From Prevotella sp. (GTDB lineage: Bacteria; Bacillota; Clostridia; Oscillospirales; Ruminococcaceae), in the NCBI GenBank assembly GCA_023663025.1, contig JAMPIC010000010.1, positions 1 to 64,000 on the forward strand: 64,000 bases of DNA. Direction: 5' to 3'. Below are positions 21,861 through 30,001 of this stretch, one piece after another. Each line of letters starts with the position of its first letter. Position 1 is the stretch's first letter. The position numbers were made by a program, and so were the translations under genes. The notes under the pieces were generated by a model. That model saw nothing but the letters and a program-made list of their open reading frames with translations. It did not search any database and was not told where the DNA came from.

Positions 21861-23990
21861 ATGAAAAACGGAAAAACCATCGCGCTTCTTATTTCCGCCG
21901 CAATGGCGGCGACAATGTTCTCGTCCTGCGGAGGGGACGGCGGTTCGGGCGAAGCGGTAACTACAGCTTCGGCGGACGTGACTGAAACGGCTGCGGCAGA
22001 GGAAGCCTCCGCGGTTTCGCTCACAGACGATTTTTTCGGCGAGGACTACGATCCCTTTGCCGAGGATTACGACCCCTACGGCGGTAACGGAGCTTCCGCC
22101 GCCGAGCATACTCCCCAAACGGGAGCGGCTGTCGGCAATACGGAGGAAGGCGCGGACAGCCCGACGTCCGAAAGGACGGAGACGTCCGGACGGACAGAGC
22201 AGACCGGGAAGCCCGCTCCCGCGGAAACAAAAGCGGCTTCGGGCAATAACGCCGATACTGCGAAGCAAACGGAAGCTCCCAAAGCCGCCGAGACGGAGGC
22301 AAAACGGGAGACAACCGCAAAGTCTGCGGAAAAATCCTCATCGGACGTAACGCTGACCCTGAACGCTTCCAACGGCTGGGAAAACGGCAGCGACAAGTTC
22401 ACCCAGCTCGACGGAACGGTTAAGAACGGCTCTGCTTCCGCAATAGGCGGCTGGACGGTAACTATCGCCGCCGCTTCGGGCGTAAAAGTCGACCAGAAAT
22501 GGAACTGCGAGATCTCGGTAAGCGGAGGCACGCTGACGGTAACTCCCGTGGACTATAACTCAAATATCGATCCGGGAAGCGAGGGAACTTTCGGTATGAT
22601 CTTATGCAACGCGGGAACTGTGGACGCGTCCAAAGCTGCGGTGAAGTACGGCTCGTCGACGGTTTCGGGCACTTCCGGCGGAAACAATAACAACGGAAAT
22701 AATAACAACAGCGGCAATAACGGCGGCGGCTCGGTGGGGAACAATAATCCCGAAATCAAGCAGGCAAAGGACGTTCCCGCGCCTACCACCGACGACTGGC
22801 TTTTCACAGACGGCAGCAAGATCGTCGACAAGGACGGCAAGGAGGTTTGGCTCACGGGCGTGAACTGGTTCGGTTACAACACGGGCACGAACACCTTTGA
22901 CGGCTTGTGGGCGTGCGACCTGAACACCTCCATTGCGGCTATCGCGGACAGGGGCTTCAACCTGCTGCGTATACCCATATCAACCGAGCTTATCAAAAAC
23001 TGGTCTAACGGCAGCTATCCGAACGCGAATTTCAATCAGGCGACCAACTCATACCTTGTGGGTATGAACAGTCTCGAGATATTCGACTACGTTGTGGGAC
23101 AGTGCCGCGCCAACGGTATAAAGATACTTATTGACATTCATAGTGCGAAAACCGATTCGATGGGGCATATGTACAACGTGTGGTATAACGGCGACATCTC
23201 CGAGCAGGACTACCTCGACGCGCTGGCGTGGATGGCGGCGAGATACAAGAACGACGATACCGTAATTGCATACGACCTGAAAAACGAGCCTCACGGCAAG
23301 GCGGGAGAGTTGCCGAGAGCCAAGTGGGACGGTTCAAAGGACAGCGACAACTGGAAATACATAGCGGAAAAGGCGGCAAAGGCTGTACTGAACAAAAATC
23401 CCAATGTTTTGGTGCTGGTGGAGGGAATTGAGATATACCCCAAGGATATCGGCAAAAACGGCGATTTTTCGTCAACGAATATGGGGGATTACTACTGCAC
23501 GTGGTGGGGAGGAAACCTCCGCGGCGTAAAGGATAACCCCGTTGATTTGGGCAAATATCAGAACAAGCTGCTGTATTCTCCCCACGACTACGGTCCGTCG
23601 GTGTACGAGCAGCCGTGGTTCCAGGGGGGATTTACATACGAAAGCTTGTATAACGACTGTTGGTACGACAACTGGTTCTATATCCAAAAGAGCAACACCG
23701 CGCCGCTGCTGATAGGCGAATGGGGCGGCTTTATGAGAAATCCCAACCTCGAATGGATGACGCTTATGCGCAGATTTATCAAGGAAAACAGGATAAACCA
23801 CACGTTTTGGTGTTTCAACTCCAATTCGGGCGACACAGGAGGACTTGTCCTTGATGACTTTACCACATGGGACGAGGAAAAATACGGCTTTGTCAAAGAG
23901 GTGCTTTGGCAGCAGAACGGCAAGTTTGTGGGTCTCGACCACGAAATACCGCTGGGCAGCAACGGCATAACGCTGTCGGAGGCAAAATAG
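21861..23990 (+). CDS. Lipid-anchored GH5 cellulase with a CBM2-like domain
   Basis: 709 residues from ATG 21861. A lipoprotein signal ends at MFSSC (Cys23). A long acidic/Thr/Pro-rich spacer (24-160), a CBM2-like beta domain (about 161-264) and a Gly/Asn-rich linker (270-297) precede the GH5 TIM barrel (about 305-690). The acid/base Glu476 is in LKNEP and the nucleophile Glu620 in IGEWGG. It would hydrolyse beta-1,4-glucans while tethered to the cell. No dockerin or sortase signal is present, so it is not a cellulosome component. The neighbouring genes are unrelated to polysaccharide use. Confidence 0.9.
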   Translation: MKNGKTIALLISAAMAATMFSSCGGDGGSGEAVTTASADVTETAAAEEASAVSLTDDFFGEDYDPFAEDYDPYGGNGASAAEHTPQTGAAVGNTEEGADSPTSERTETSGRTEQTGKPAPAETKAASGNNADTAKQTEAPKAAETEAKRETTAKSAEKSSSDVTLTLNASNGWENGSDKFTQLDGTVKNGSASAIGGWTVTIAAASGVKVDQKWNCEISVSGGTLTVTPVDYNSNIDPGSEGTFGMILCNAGTVDASKAAVKYGSSTVSGTSGGNNNNGNNNNSGNNGGGSVGNNNPEIKQAKDVPAPTTDDWLFTDGSKIVDKDGKEVWLTGVNWFGYNTGTNTFDGLWACDLNTSIAAIADRGFNLLRIPISTELIKNWSNGSYPNANFNQATNSYLVGMNSLEIFDYVVGQCRANGIKILIDIHSAKTDSMGHMYNVWYNGDISEQDYLDALAWMAARYKNDDTVIAYDLKNEPHGKAGELPRAKWDGSKDSDNWKYIAEKAAKAVLNKNPNVLVLVEGIEIYPKDIGKNGDFSSTNMGDYYCTWWGGNLRGVKDNPVDLGKYQNKLLYSPHDYGPSVYEQPWFQGGFTYESLYNDCWYDNWFYIQKSNTAPLLIGEWGGFMRNPNLEWMTLMRRFIKENRINHTFWCFNSNSGDTGGLVLDDFTTWDEEKYGFVKEVLWQQNGKFVGLDHEIPLGSNGITLSEAK

Positions 23991-23998
23991 TATCTGCA

Positions 23999-24092
23999 AG
24001 GCGGGAGATGCTCCCGCCTGTTTTTGTACCATATATGATATGCTGCCGCAAAGGCGTTCACACAGCAAAAGGCGGGAGCTTGCTCCCGCCTT
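23999..24092. repeat. REP-like palindromic elements, copies 2 and 3
   Basis: Two palindromes of the GGCGGGAG...CTCCCGCC type, 23999-24019 and 24070-24092, lie between the cellulase and rpmB. The core is shared with 16887-16959. They may double as terminators for the convergent genes. Confidence 0.75.
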
Positions 24093-24129
24093 ACAATAAT
24101 CGGTATATATTGTATACCTAAAACCGCGC

Positions 24130-24177
24130 AAAATCAAACGCTTGCGTATGATTTTGAAAGGGTGCAGGCTCAGCCTG
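24130..24177 (-). terminator. Hairpins after rpmB
   Basis: GCAGGCTGAGCCTGC directly follows the L28 stop on the minus strand. A second stem (CAAAATCA / TGATTTTG, 24130-24157) follows. There is no strong T run, so termination is only probable. Confidence 0.4.
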
Positions 24178-24178
24178 C

Positions 24179-24367
24179 TCAAACCGCTCTTGTTACCTTG
24201 CCGGAGCGGAGACATCTTGTGCATACATAAATATGCTTCGGAGTACCGTCAACAATAGCCTTTACACGTTTAACATTGGGCTTCCATGTTCTGTTGGAGC
24301 GGTGATGTGAGTGGGAAACCTTTATACCGAAAGTAACACCCTTTCCGCAAATATCGCATTTTGCCAT
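24179..24367 (-). CDS. rpmB: 50S ribosomal protein L28
   Basis: 62 residues from ATG 24367, with AAAGGAGG in front. It keeps the zinc-ribbon Cys pairs (CDICGKG and CTRCLRSG) of the zinc-binding L28 type, and the typical NRTWKPNVKRVKA core. Structural protein of the large subunit. In Bacillus, rpmB lies divergent from the spoVM region; here it is elsewhere. Confidence 0.95.
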   Translation of the reverse strand: MAKCDICGKGVTFGIKVSHSHHRSNRTWKPNVKRVKAIVDGTPKHIYVCTRCLRSGKVTRAV

Positions 24368-24413
24368 GGGGTTACACCTCCTTTTCAATATCATTTATAA
24401 AGTTAACGTTACT

Positions 24414-24442
24414 ATTTTAGCACAACTCTTTTGGAATTGCAA
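24414..24442 (-). promoter_or_regulatory. rpmB promoter
   Basis: On the minus strand TTGCAA (24437-24442), a 17-nt spacer and TAAAAT (24414-24419) lie about 45 nt upstream of the L28 start. Confidence 0.6.
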
Positions 24443-24502
24443 GTGTTTTTTGAAAAAAAGTTTGAAAAAATAAAGTTTTTTTGGAAATGTTAAGAAATAT
24501 CC

Positions 24503-24531
24503 TTGTATTTTTAATAGAAATATGCTATACT
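24503..24531 (+). promoter_or_regulatory. Promoter of the M50-scp operon
   Basis: TTGTAT (24503-24508), a 17-nt spacer and TATACT (24526-24531), divergent from the rpmB promoter. Confidence 0.55.
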
Positions 24532-24594
24532 AAAAATTGATTTTGAATTTTATGCCGAAAAGGAGAGGCTTTGTTTACAAAGCGTACATAATTT

Positions 24595-25242
24595 ATGCAG
24601 GATAGGATCATTGAGCTTGTTATGCACGGCATTGTGCTGCTGACGGCGTTTCCCGTCCACGAATGCGCTCACGCTCTTGCGGCGCACTGGCTGGGGGACG
24701 ACACAGCAAAGGAGCAGGGCAGGATCACGCTTAACCCGCTTCGCCATCTGGACTTGTTCGGCACGGTTTTCATGCTGCTGGCAGGCTTCGGCTGGGCTAA
24801 GCCCGTACCGATAAATCCCAATAATTTCAAGAACCGCAAGGTTGGTATGGCAGTTTCCTCTTTGGCGGGACCGTTTTCCAATCTGCTTATGTCATATATT
24901 TCCATTGTTGTGTTCAAGCTTCTTGTCTGCAGCAGCGGCGGAAATTCCTATTTGGACGCTCTTGCCGACGTTTTTTGGTATGCGACGATTCTTAATCTGG
25001 GATTGGCGGTGTTTAATCTTCTGCCCGTTCCTCCTTTGGACGGTTCGAGGATCTTTAACCTGATCCTGCCGGAAAAGATTTATTTCAAGGTCATGAAGTA
25101 TGAAAACGTCGTCTTTGGTATCCTTTTTCTGGCAATATGGCTGGGATTTCTGGACAGACCGCTTGTGTTTTTGCAGCAGCAGGCTTTCCGCCTGATGGAC
25201 GCTCTTTCGCGGTGGGCGGATATTCTTATGATTCGAGGGTAG
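24595..25242 (+). CDS. Site-2 protease-like M50 family membrane metalloprotease
   Basis: 215 residues from ATG 24595. The zinc motif HECAH is within the first membrane segment, and NLLPVPPLDGSR gives the third zinc ligand (Asp). Four to five membrane helices; this is the compact M50B type often found before scpA in Bacillota. Odd point: ATG 24595 has no ribosome-binding site. A good one (AGGAGAGG) precedes an in-frame TTG at 24571, but that frame has a TAA at 24589-24591. The 5' end may carry a nonsense change, or a six-codon leader may be coupled to the gene. Confidence 0.85.
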   Translation: MQDRIIELVMHGIVLLTAFPVHECAHALAAHWLGDDTAKEQGRITLNPLRHLDLFGTVFMLLAGFGWAKPVPINPNNFKNRKVGMAVSSLAGPFSNLLMSYISIVVFKLLVCSSGGNSYLDALADVFWYATILNLGLAVFNLLPVPPLDGSRIFNLILPEKIYFKVMKYENVVFGILFLAIWLGFLDRPLVFLQQQAFRLMDALSRWADILMIRG

Positions 25243-25245
25243 TAA

Positions 25246-25998
25246 ATGGAGCAGATATCGTTCAAGCTTGAAGTATTCGAGGGTCCTCTCGACCTGCTGC
25301 TTCATCTTATAACCAAGCACAAGCTTAATATAAACGATATACCTATCGTTACGCTGCTCGACCAGTATTTGGACTACATCAGCCGTATGTCGGAGCAGAA
25401 CATGGAGATAGCGGGGGAGTTCCTCGAAATGGCGGCGCGGCTTGTCTACATCAAAACGGTGTCGCTACTGCCGCAGCGGGAGGAAGCCGAGCAGCTTAAA
25501 AAAGAGCTTCAAGGCAGACTGATAGAGTATTCCCTGTGCAAAAAGACCGCCGAGATCATGAAAGAACGCTACATCGGCAACGTTTTCGCGGTGCGCGGTC
25601 AGCTTAAAATAGAGTTCGACAACACCTATCCGCTGATACACGACCCGCAGGAGCTTTTGGACGCTTACGCCAAAATTCAGGTAAAGCCTCCCGAGGAAAA
25701 GGTCAAAACGGAGGCGTTCAATACTATTGTAAAAAAGAAGATAGTTTCCGTAACGTCTAAAATTATTTTTGTTCTCAGAAAGCTCTATAAGTCGGGGAGA
25801 TGCCTTATGGACAGCCTGTTCGAGGGACTTACCGATCGTTCGGAGCGCGTGGCTGTTTTCTTGGCAGTGCTGGAGCTTACAAAGTCCGGCAGGATAATGC
25901 TTAACGACGACAACACGGAGATTACCTTTAACAGAAATCACACTAAGGAGCAGTCGGATCAGGACGGCAATTCCGAAACGGAGGTTTCATATTCATGA
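25246..25998 (+). CDS. scpA: Segregation and condensation protein A
   Basis: 250 residues. A kleisin: the N-terminus FKLEVFEGPLDLLLHLI is the hallmark ScpA/Rad21 segment that contacts SMC, and the C-terminal winged helix (about 170-235) contacts the SMC head. With ScpB and SMC it compacts and segregates the chromosome. The start is 3 nt after the M50 stop, and the stop overlaps scpB by 4 nt. Confidence 0.95.
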   Translation: MEQISFKLEVFEGPLDLLLHLITKHKLNINDIPIVTLLDQYLDYISRMSEQNMEIAGEFLEMAARLVYIKTVSLLPQREEAEQLKKELQGRLIEYSLCKKTAEIMKERYIGNVFAVRGQLKIEFDNTYPLIHDPQELLDAYAKIQVKPPEEKVKTEAFNTIVKKKIVSVTSKIIFVLRKLYKSGRCLMDSLFEGLTDRSERVAVFLAVLELTKSGRIMLNDDNTEITFNRNHTKEQSDQDGNSETEVSYS

Positions 25999-26600
25999 AA
26001 ATAAACGAGGGCGTTTCCGCGGTGGAGGCAATACTTTTCGCCCACGGAGAGCCTATAGAAGCCGAAAAGCTGTGCGCGGCGGCGGGAGTTGAGTCCGATA
26101 TGCCCGAAAAGCTTGTGCGGCTTTTGATAGACAGGTACGAATCCACGGGGAGCGCGCTGACTGTGCTGAAGCTGGGAAACAGCTATCAGCTTGCGGTAAA
26201 GGCGGAATTTTTCGATTACATCAGAGCCGCGCTGGAATCCAAGAAAAACACTCCGCTGTCTCCCGCGGCAATGGAGGTGCTTACGATAATCGCCTACAAT
26301 CAACCCGTAACAAAGGGCTTTGTGGAGCACGTCCGAGGTATAGACAGCTCCAGCGTGGTCAATTCTCTGGTTGAGAAAAATCTTCTCGAGGAGGCGGGAC
26401 GTCTCGACGTTCCGGGAAAGCCCATCGCTTATAAGACGACGCCCGCGTTCCTGCGGTGCTTTCAGCTGTCCTCTCTGGACGACCTGCCCGCGCTGCCCGA
26501 TTCGGACGGACAGGTAAGCTTCGACGAAATACTTATCGCAAAAGAGGATACCGAACCGCCCGAAGCCGAGGACGGCGGCGGGGCGGCTTCCGACGAATGA
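25995..26600 (+). CDS. scpB: Segregation and condensation protein B
   Basis: 201 residues. Tandem winged helices with AVEAILFAHGEPIEAEKL at the start and MEVLTIIAYNQPVTKGFVEH in the centre, both typical of ScpB. It dimerises and binds the ScpA middle region. The start overlaps the scpA stop (ATGA). The C-terminal ~20 residues are acidic and Gly-rich. Confidence 0.95.
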   Translation: MKINEGVSAVEAILFAHGEPIEAEKLCAAAGVESDMPEKLVRLLIDRYESTGSALTVLKLGNSYQLAVKAEFFDYIRAALESKKNTPLSPAAMEVLTIIAYNQPVTKGFVEHVRGIDSSSVVNSLVEKNLLEEAGRLDVPGKPIAYKTTPAFLRCFQLSSLDDLPALPDSDGQVSFDEILIAKEDTEPPEAEDGGGAASDE

Positions 26601-26615
26601 AAGGGTGATACGGCG

Positions 26616-27401
26616 TTGACGGCTTTGATAATAATTGCCGCAGTGATACTGTTTTTCGCGCTGATACTTAATATAAAGCTTCGCGCCGCGATAAGCTATA
26701 TGGACGGAAAGCTTGATTTCAGGCTGAAATATCTTTCCTTTACGGTGTATCCGCTTAAAGCGAAAAAACCTAAGCCGGGGAAAGAAAAAAAGTCAAGGTC
26801 AGATAAGGCGAAGCGGAAGAAAAAGACGGAGACGGTTTCCGAGACGGAAGAAAGTCCCGTCAAAGCTGACGGGGAGACAGGCGGCGAAAAGTCCGGAAAG
26901 GCTTCGGAAAGCGCGGACGCGGGACTTGAAAAAGCTTCCGAAGCGGAGGACGCGTCCGGGGAAAAGCCGAGGAAAGAAAAGCTTTCGGACAAGCTTGACA
27001 AGCTGTCGGGGCTTATCGAAAAGGCAAAGCTTATTTGGGGATTTTCGGGAAAACGTCTCAGGCGGATATTTACGCATATTTACATTGAAAAGCTTATGAT
27101 AGATTTTACCGTGGCGGGCGAGGACGCCTGTAAAGCCGCGGTAAGCTACGGAGCGGTCAGCGCGGCTGTTTACAACGGGATAGCGGTTCTCGGCGGGCTG
27201 TTCACCACTAAAGTCAAGTCGGTGGACATTGTATGCGATTTCGACAGGAAAGAACCCGTTTACAACGCGTCTGTCAATATCACCGTAAGGCCCTCGACGC
27301 TGCTTTCGGCTGCGTTTGGGATTTTGGGAGGCTTTGTAATGAATTACAAGGCAATATTCGGAAAGTCGGATAAGCGGCAGTCAATTGAAACAGCCGCTTA
27401 A
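26616..27401 (+). CDS. DUF2953 domain protein
   Basis: 261 residues from TTG 26616 (AAAGGGTGA upstream). An N-terminal membrane helix (LIIIAAVILFFALILNIKL), then a long Lys/Glu/Ser-rich low-complexity linker (about 48-125), then the DUF2953 C-terminal part (IYIEKLMIDFTVAGEDACKA). In Bacillota this gene type sits between scpB and gerW as here. Function unknown; linkage suggests a sporulation-associated role. Confidence 0.8.
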   Translation: MTALIIIAAVILFFALILNIKLRAAISYMDGKLDFRLKYLSFTVYPLKAKKPKPGKEKKSRSDKAKRKKKTETVSETEESPVKADGETGGEKSGKASESADAGLEKASEAEDASGEKPRKEKLSDKLDKLSGLIEKAKLIWGFSGKRLRRIFTHIYIEKLMIDFTVAGEDACKAAVSYGAVSAAVYNGIAVLGGLFTTKVKSVDIVCDFDRKEPVYNASVNITVRPSTLLSAAFGILGGFVMNYKAIFGKSDKRQSIETAA

Positions 27402-27422
27402 CAATAAAAAAGGAGAATGAAA

Positions 27423-27896
27423 ATGGATACAAAGGTAAAAGATCTGGTCTCGTCCGCGCTCGGAAAAATTCACGAGCTGTCCGACGCGGATACGGTCATA
27501 GGCAAGCCCATCAAAATCGAGGGAGGAATAACAATTATTCCCGTGTCAAAAATTTCCTACGGATTTGCGGCGGGAGGTTCCGATCTGCCGTCCAAAAGCG
27601 AAAAGGAAGTTTTCGGCGGCGGCAGCGGCGGCGGCGTGACTATCAATCCGCTGGCGTTTATCGTGGTTTCGGGCGAGGACGTTAAGCTTCTGGAGCTGGG
27701 TTCGGGAAACTCTCCCGCGAACGCCATCGTCAGCGCTGTTCCCGACCTTATCACAAAGATACAGTCGATGTTCTCGAAGAAAAAGGACAAGGATTCCGAC
27801 GCGCCCATAAATATCGCGGATATCCCCGAGCCGTCGGCTTCCGATGAGCCGGAGATAGAAAAGGTTGAAATTAACACCGAGGGTTTTGATTTTTAA
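27423..27896 (+). CDS. gerW: GerW/YtfJ family sporulation protein
   Basis: 157 residues from ATG 27423, spaced well from AGGAG (an ATG at 27417 is too close). GGITIIPVSKISYGFAAGG, the Gly-rich FGGGSGGGVTINP and the following PLAFIVV are the YtfJ signature. In Bacillus the protein is needed for normal spore germination. Its presence beside spoVM-type genes in this window suggests a sporulating ancestor or lifestyle. The acidic tail (after residue 125) is poorly conserved. Confidence 0.9.
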   Translation: MDTKVKDLVSSALGKIHELSDADTVIGKPIKIEGGITIIPVSKISYGFAAGGSDLPSKSEKEVFGGGSGGGVTINPLAFIVVSGEDVKLLELGSGNSPANAIVSAVPDLITKIQSMFSKKKDKDSDAPINIADIPEPSASDEPEIEKVEINTEGFDF

Positions 27897-27962
27897 CTAA
27901 ATAATTCGCATACAAGCTCCATAAGATATTATGTAAATATTTCTTTGTCTTTGGAGGTTTGT

Positions 27963-29108
27963 ATGAAACAAATAAAACGTATTGTATGCGCCGTTCTTTC
28001 TGCGGCTGTGATGATACCCTTCGCTCCGAAAGCGGGCGCGGTGTCGCTTGCGGGACTTTCCGCAAAGGCGGCTGTGCTGATCGACGCGCAGACTGGGACT
28101 GTCATTGCCGAAAAAAACGAAAAACAAAGGCTTCCCATGGCAAGCACCACGAAGATAATGTCCGCGCTGCTTCTGCTTGAAAGCGGCGGTCTTGACGAGC
28201 AGTTCAGGGTGGACAATCAAGCCATAATGGTGGAGGGCTCGTCAATGGGACTTTGCGAGGACGATATCGTCACGAAGCGGGCGCTTTGCTACGGTATGCT
28301 GCTTCCGTCGGGAAACGATGCGGCTAATCAGACTGCGGCAACTCTGGCGGGAAGCACTGAAAAGTTCGCGGAGATGATGAATTCCCGCGCAAAGGAGATC
28401 GGTCTCGGGGACACGAACTTTGTTACCCCGTCGGGACTTCACGACGAGAACCATTATTCCACGGCGTACGACATGGCGATCCTGACGCGGGAGGCTCTCA
28501 AAAACGAGGACTTCCGCGAGATATGCGGAACGAAGCGGGCAAAGCTGAAATTCGGCAACCCGCCCTATGAAAGATGGCTTGTGAACACAAACAAGCTTCT
28601 GACCATGTACGACGGCTGCATAGGCGTGAAAACGGGCTTCACCGACGAGGCGGGAAGATGTCTTGTTTCGGCTGCCGAAAAGAACGGGGTCACGCTGATA
28701 TGCGTTACCCTGAACGCGTCCGACGATTGGAACGACCATAAGAAAATGTACGATTACGGCTTTTCCGCTGCCGAGAGCCGCAAGGTCTCATACGACTGTT
28801 CGGGACTGACGGTAAAGGTTGCGGGAGGAACGGTGAGCGAGCTTCCCGTTGAGCTTGAAAGCGTGCCGGACTATACAGTCGTAAACGGCGAGGAACCGGT
28901 GATAACGTCGGAAATCTTTATGAGTGACTTCCTGTACGCTCCAGCCGAAAAAGGAAAAAAAGCGGGGATTGTCAATTTCTATTCGGACGGAAAGCCGATG
29001 TGCACTGTAAACGTCGTCACGAAAAGCGGCTGCGGCGCGGTCGCCGTCGAGCGTAAACCGAACCTGTACGAAATAATTCTGGAAAAATTCAAACATCTTA
29101 TAGACTAA
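27963..29108 (+). CDS. dacB: D-alanyl-D-alanine carboxypeptidase (S11), secreted
   Basis: 381 residues from ATG 27963 (TTGGAGG upstream). Signal peptide (RIVCAVLSAAVMIPFAPKAGA), then the catalytic S61-TTK64, LPSGND and VKTGFT motifs, and a C-terminal beta domain ending in an amphipathic helix (YEIILEKFKHLI) as in PBP5-type enzymes. In Bacillota a DacB/DacF enzyme commonly follows gerW and precedes rluB, where it adjusts cross-linking of the spore cortex. Whether it is spore-specific here is not shown. The symbol is by position and family. Confidence 0.87.
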   Translation: MKQIKRIVCAVLSAAVMIPFAPKAGAVSLAGLSAKAAVLIDAQTGTVIAEKNEKQRLPMASTTKIMSALLLLESGGLDEQFRVDNQAIMVEGSSMGLCEDDIVTKRALCYGMLLPSGNDAANQTAATLAGSTEKFAEMMNSRAKEIGLGDTNFVTPSGLHDENHYSTAYDMAILTREALKNEDFREICGTKRAKLKFGNPPYERWLVNTNKLLTMYDGCIGVKTGFTDEAGRCLVSAAEKNGVTLICVTLNASDDWNDHKKMYDYGFSAAESRKVSYDCSGLTVKVAGGTVSELPVELESVPDYTVVNGEEPVITSEIFMSDFLYAPAEKGKKAGIVNFYSDGKPMCTVNVVTKSGCGAVAVERKPNLYEIILEKFKHLID

Positions 29109-29121
29109 AAGGAGCAGGCAA

Positions 29122-29850
29122 TTGGAAAAGATCAGACTTCAGAAGCTTATAGCGGAGAGCGGAATGTGCTCCCGCAGAAAAGCCGAGGACTTAATAAAGC
29201 AGGGCAGGGTCACGGTCAACGGCAGACCCGCCCGTATCGGCGACGGCGCGTCGGCAAAGGATACCGTCGCGGTGGACGGTCAGAAGCTGCCCGCGGTAAA
29301 GAATCGTAAAAAATACTATATTATGCTCAACAAACCCCGCGGGTATGTGACGACCATGTCCGACGAGCTTGACAGGCGGTGCGTTACGGAGCTTCTGAAG
29401 GACTTTCCCGAAAGAGTGTACCCTGTGGGCAGGCTCGACAGGAACTCCGAGGGACTGCTTCTTTTCACAAACGACGGAAATTTTTCCAATGATATTATGC
29501 ACCCCAGCCGCCATGTTTCCAAAACGTACCGCGTGACCGTCCGTCCTCCGGTGAGCGACGAGCAGCTTGCGCGGATGGCGGCGGGCGTTGAGATAGACGG
29601 CAGGAAAACCTTGCCCGCCTCCGTGGACGTGCTTGTTCAGGAGCAGGGCAGGGTAGTGCTGCAAATGGTTATCCGCGAGGGCAGAAACCGTCAGATACGC
29701 AAAATGTGCGAGGCGGTCGGGCTGGAGGTTGCCCGTCTGAAACGCACGGCGATAGGTCCTCTTAAACTCGGTATGCTCAAACCCGGCGCGTACCGGGAGC
29801 TTACCTCCGAGGAGCTGCGTGCGCTCAGAAGCGCGGCCGGGGATAAATAA
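29122..29850 (+). CDS. rluB: rRNA pseudouridine synthase RluB-type
   Basis: 242 residues from TTG 29122 after AAAGGAGC. An N-terminal S4 RNA-binding domain (IRLQKLIAESGMCSRRKAED) and the RsuA/RluB catalytic core with YPVGRLDRNSEGLLLF, whose Asp is the nucleophile, then GRNRQIRKM. It makes pseudouridine in 23S rRNA. It is the last gene of the scp cluster. Confidence 0.92.
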   Translation: MEKIRLQKLIAESGMCSRRKAEDLIKQGRVTVNGRPARIGDGASAKDTVAVDGQKLPAVKNRKKYYIMLNKPRGYVTTMSDELDRRCVTELLKDFPERVYPVGRLDRNSEGLLLFTNDGNFSNDIMHPSRHVSKTYRVTVRPPVSDEQLARMAAGVEIDGRKTLPASVDVLVQEQGRVVLQMVIREGRNRQIRKMCEAVGLEVARLKRTAIGPLKLGMLKPGAYRELTSEELRALRSAAGDK

Positions 29851-29902
29851 TCCGTTAAAATATGAATAAATTGAAAAAATATAAAAAAATATTGTTATTA
29901 TC

Positions 29903-29931
29903 TTGTCAATTAAGGAAAAAAGTTGTATAAT
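29903..29931 (+). promoter_or_regulatory. Promoter of the carboxyltransferase operon
   Basis: TTGTCA (29903-29908), a 17-nt spacer and TATAAT (29926-29931), about 70 nt before the first start. Confidence 0.65.
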
Positions 29932-30001
29932 TATTCTGGTTTAATTTTTTGTATCCGCGCCCGCGTCATGCCTGCGGATACTGTGAACGGAGGAAACTTA
30001 T

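Noticed and set aside
21861..23990. Cellulosomal enzyme
   Set aside because: No dockerin repeat is visible; the lipobox and CBM2-like domain indicate a cell-anchored free enzyme.
24000..24180. tRNA gene between the cellulase and rpmB
   Set aside because: The hairpins are long palindromes without a cloverleaf, T-loop or CCA end.
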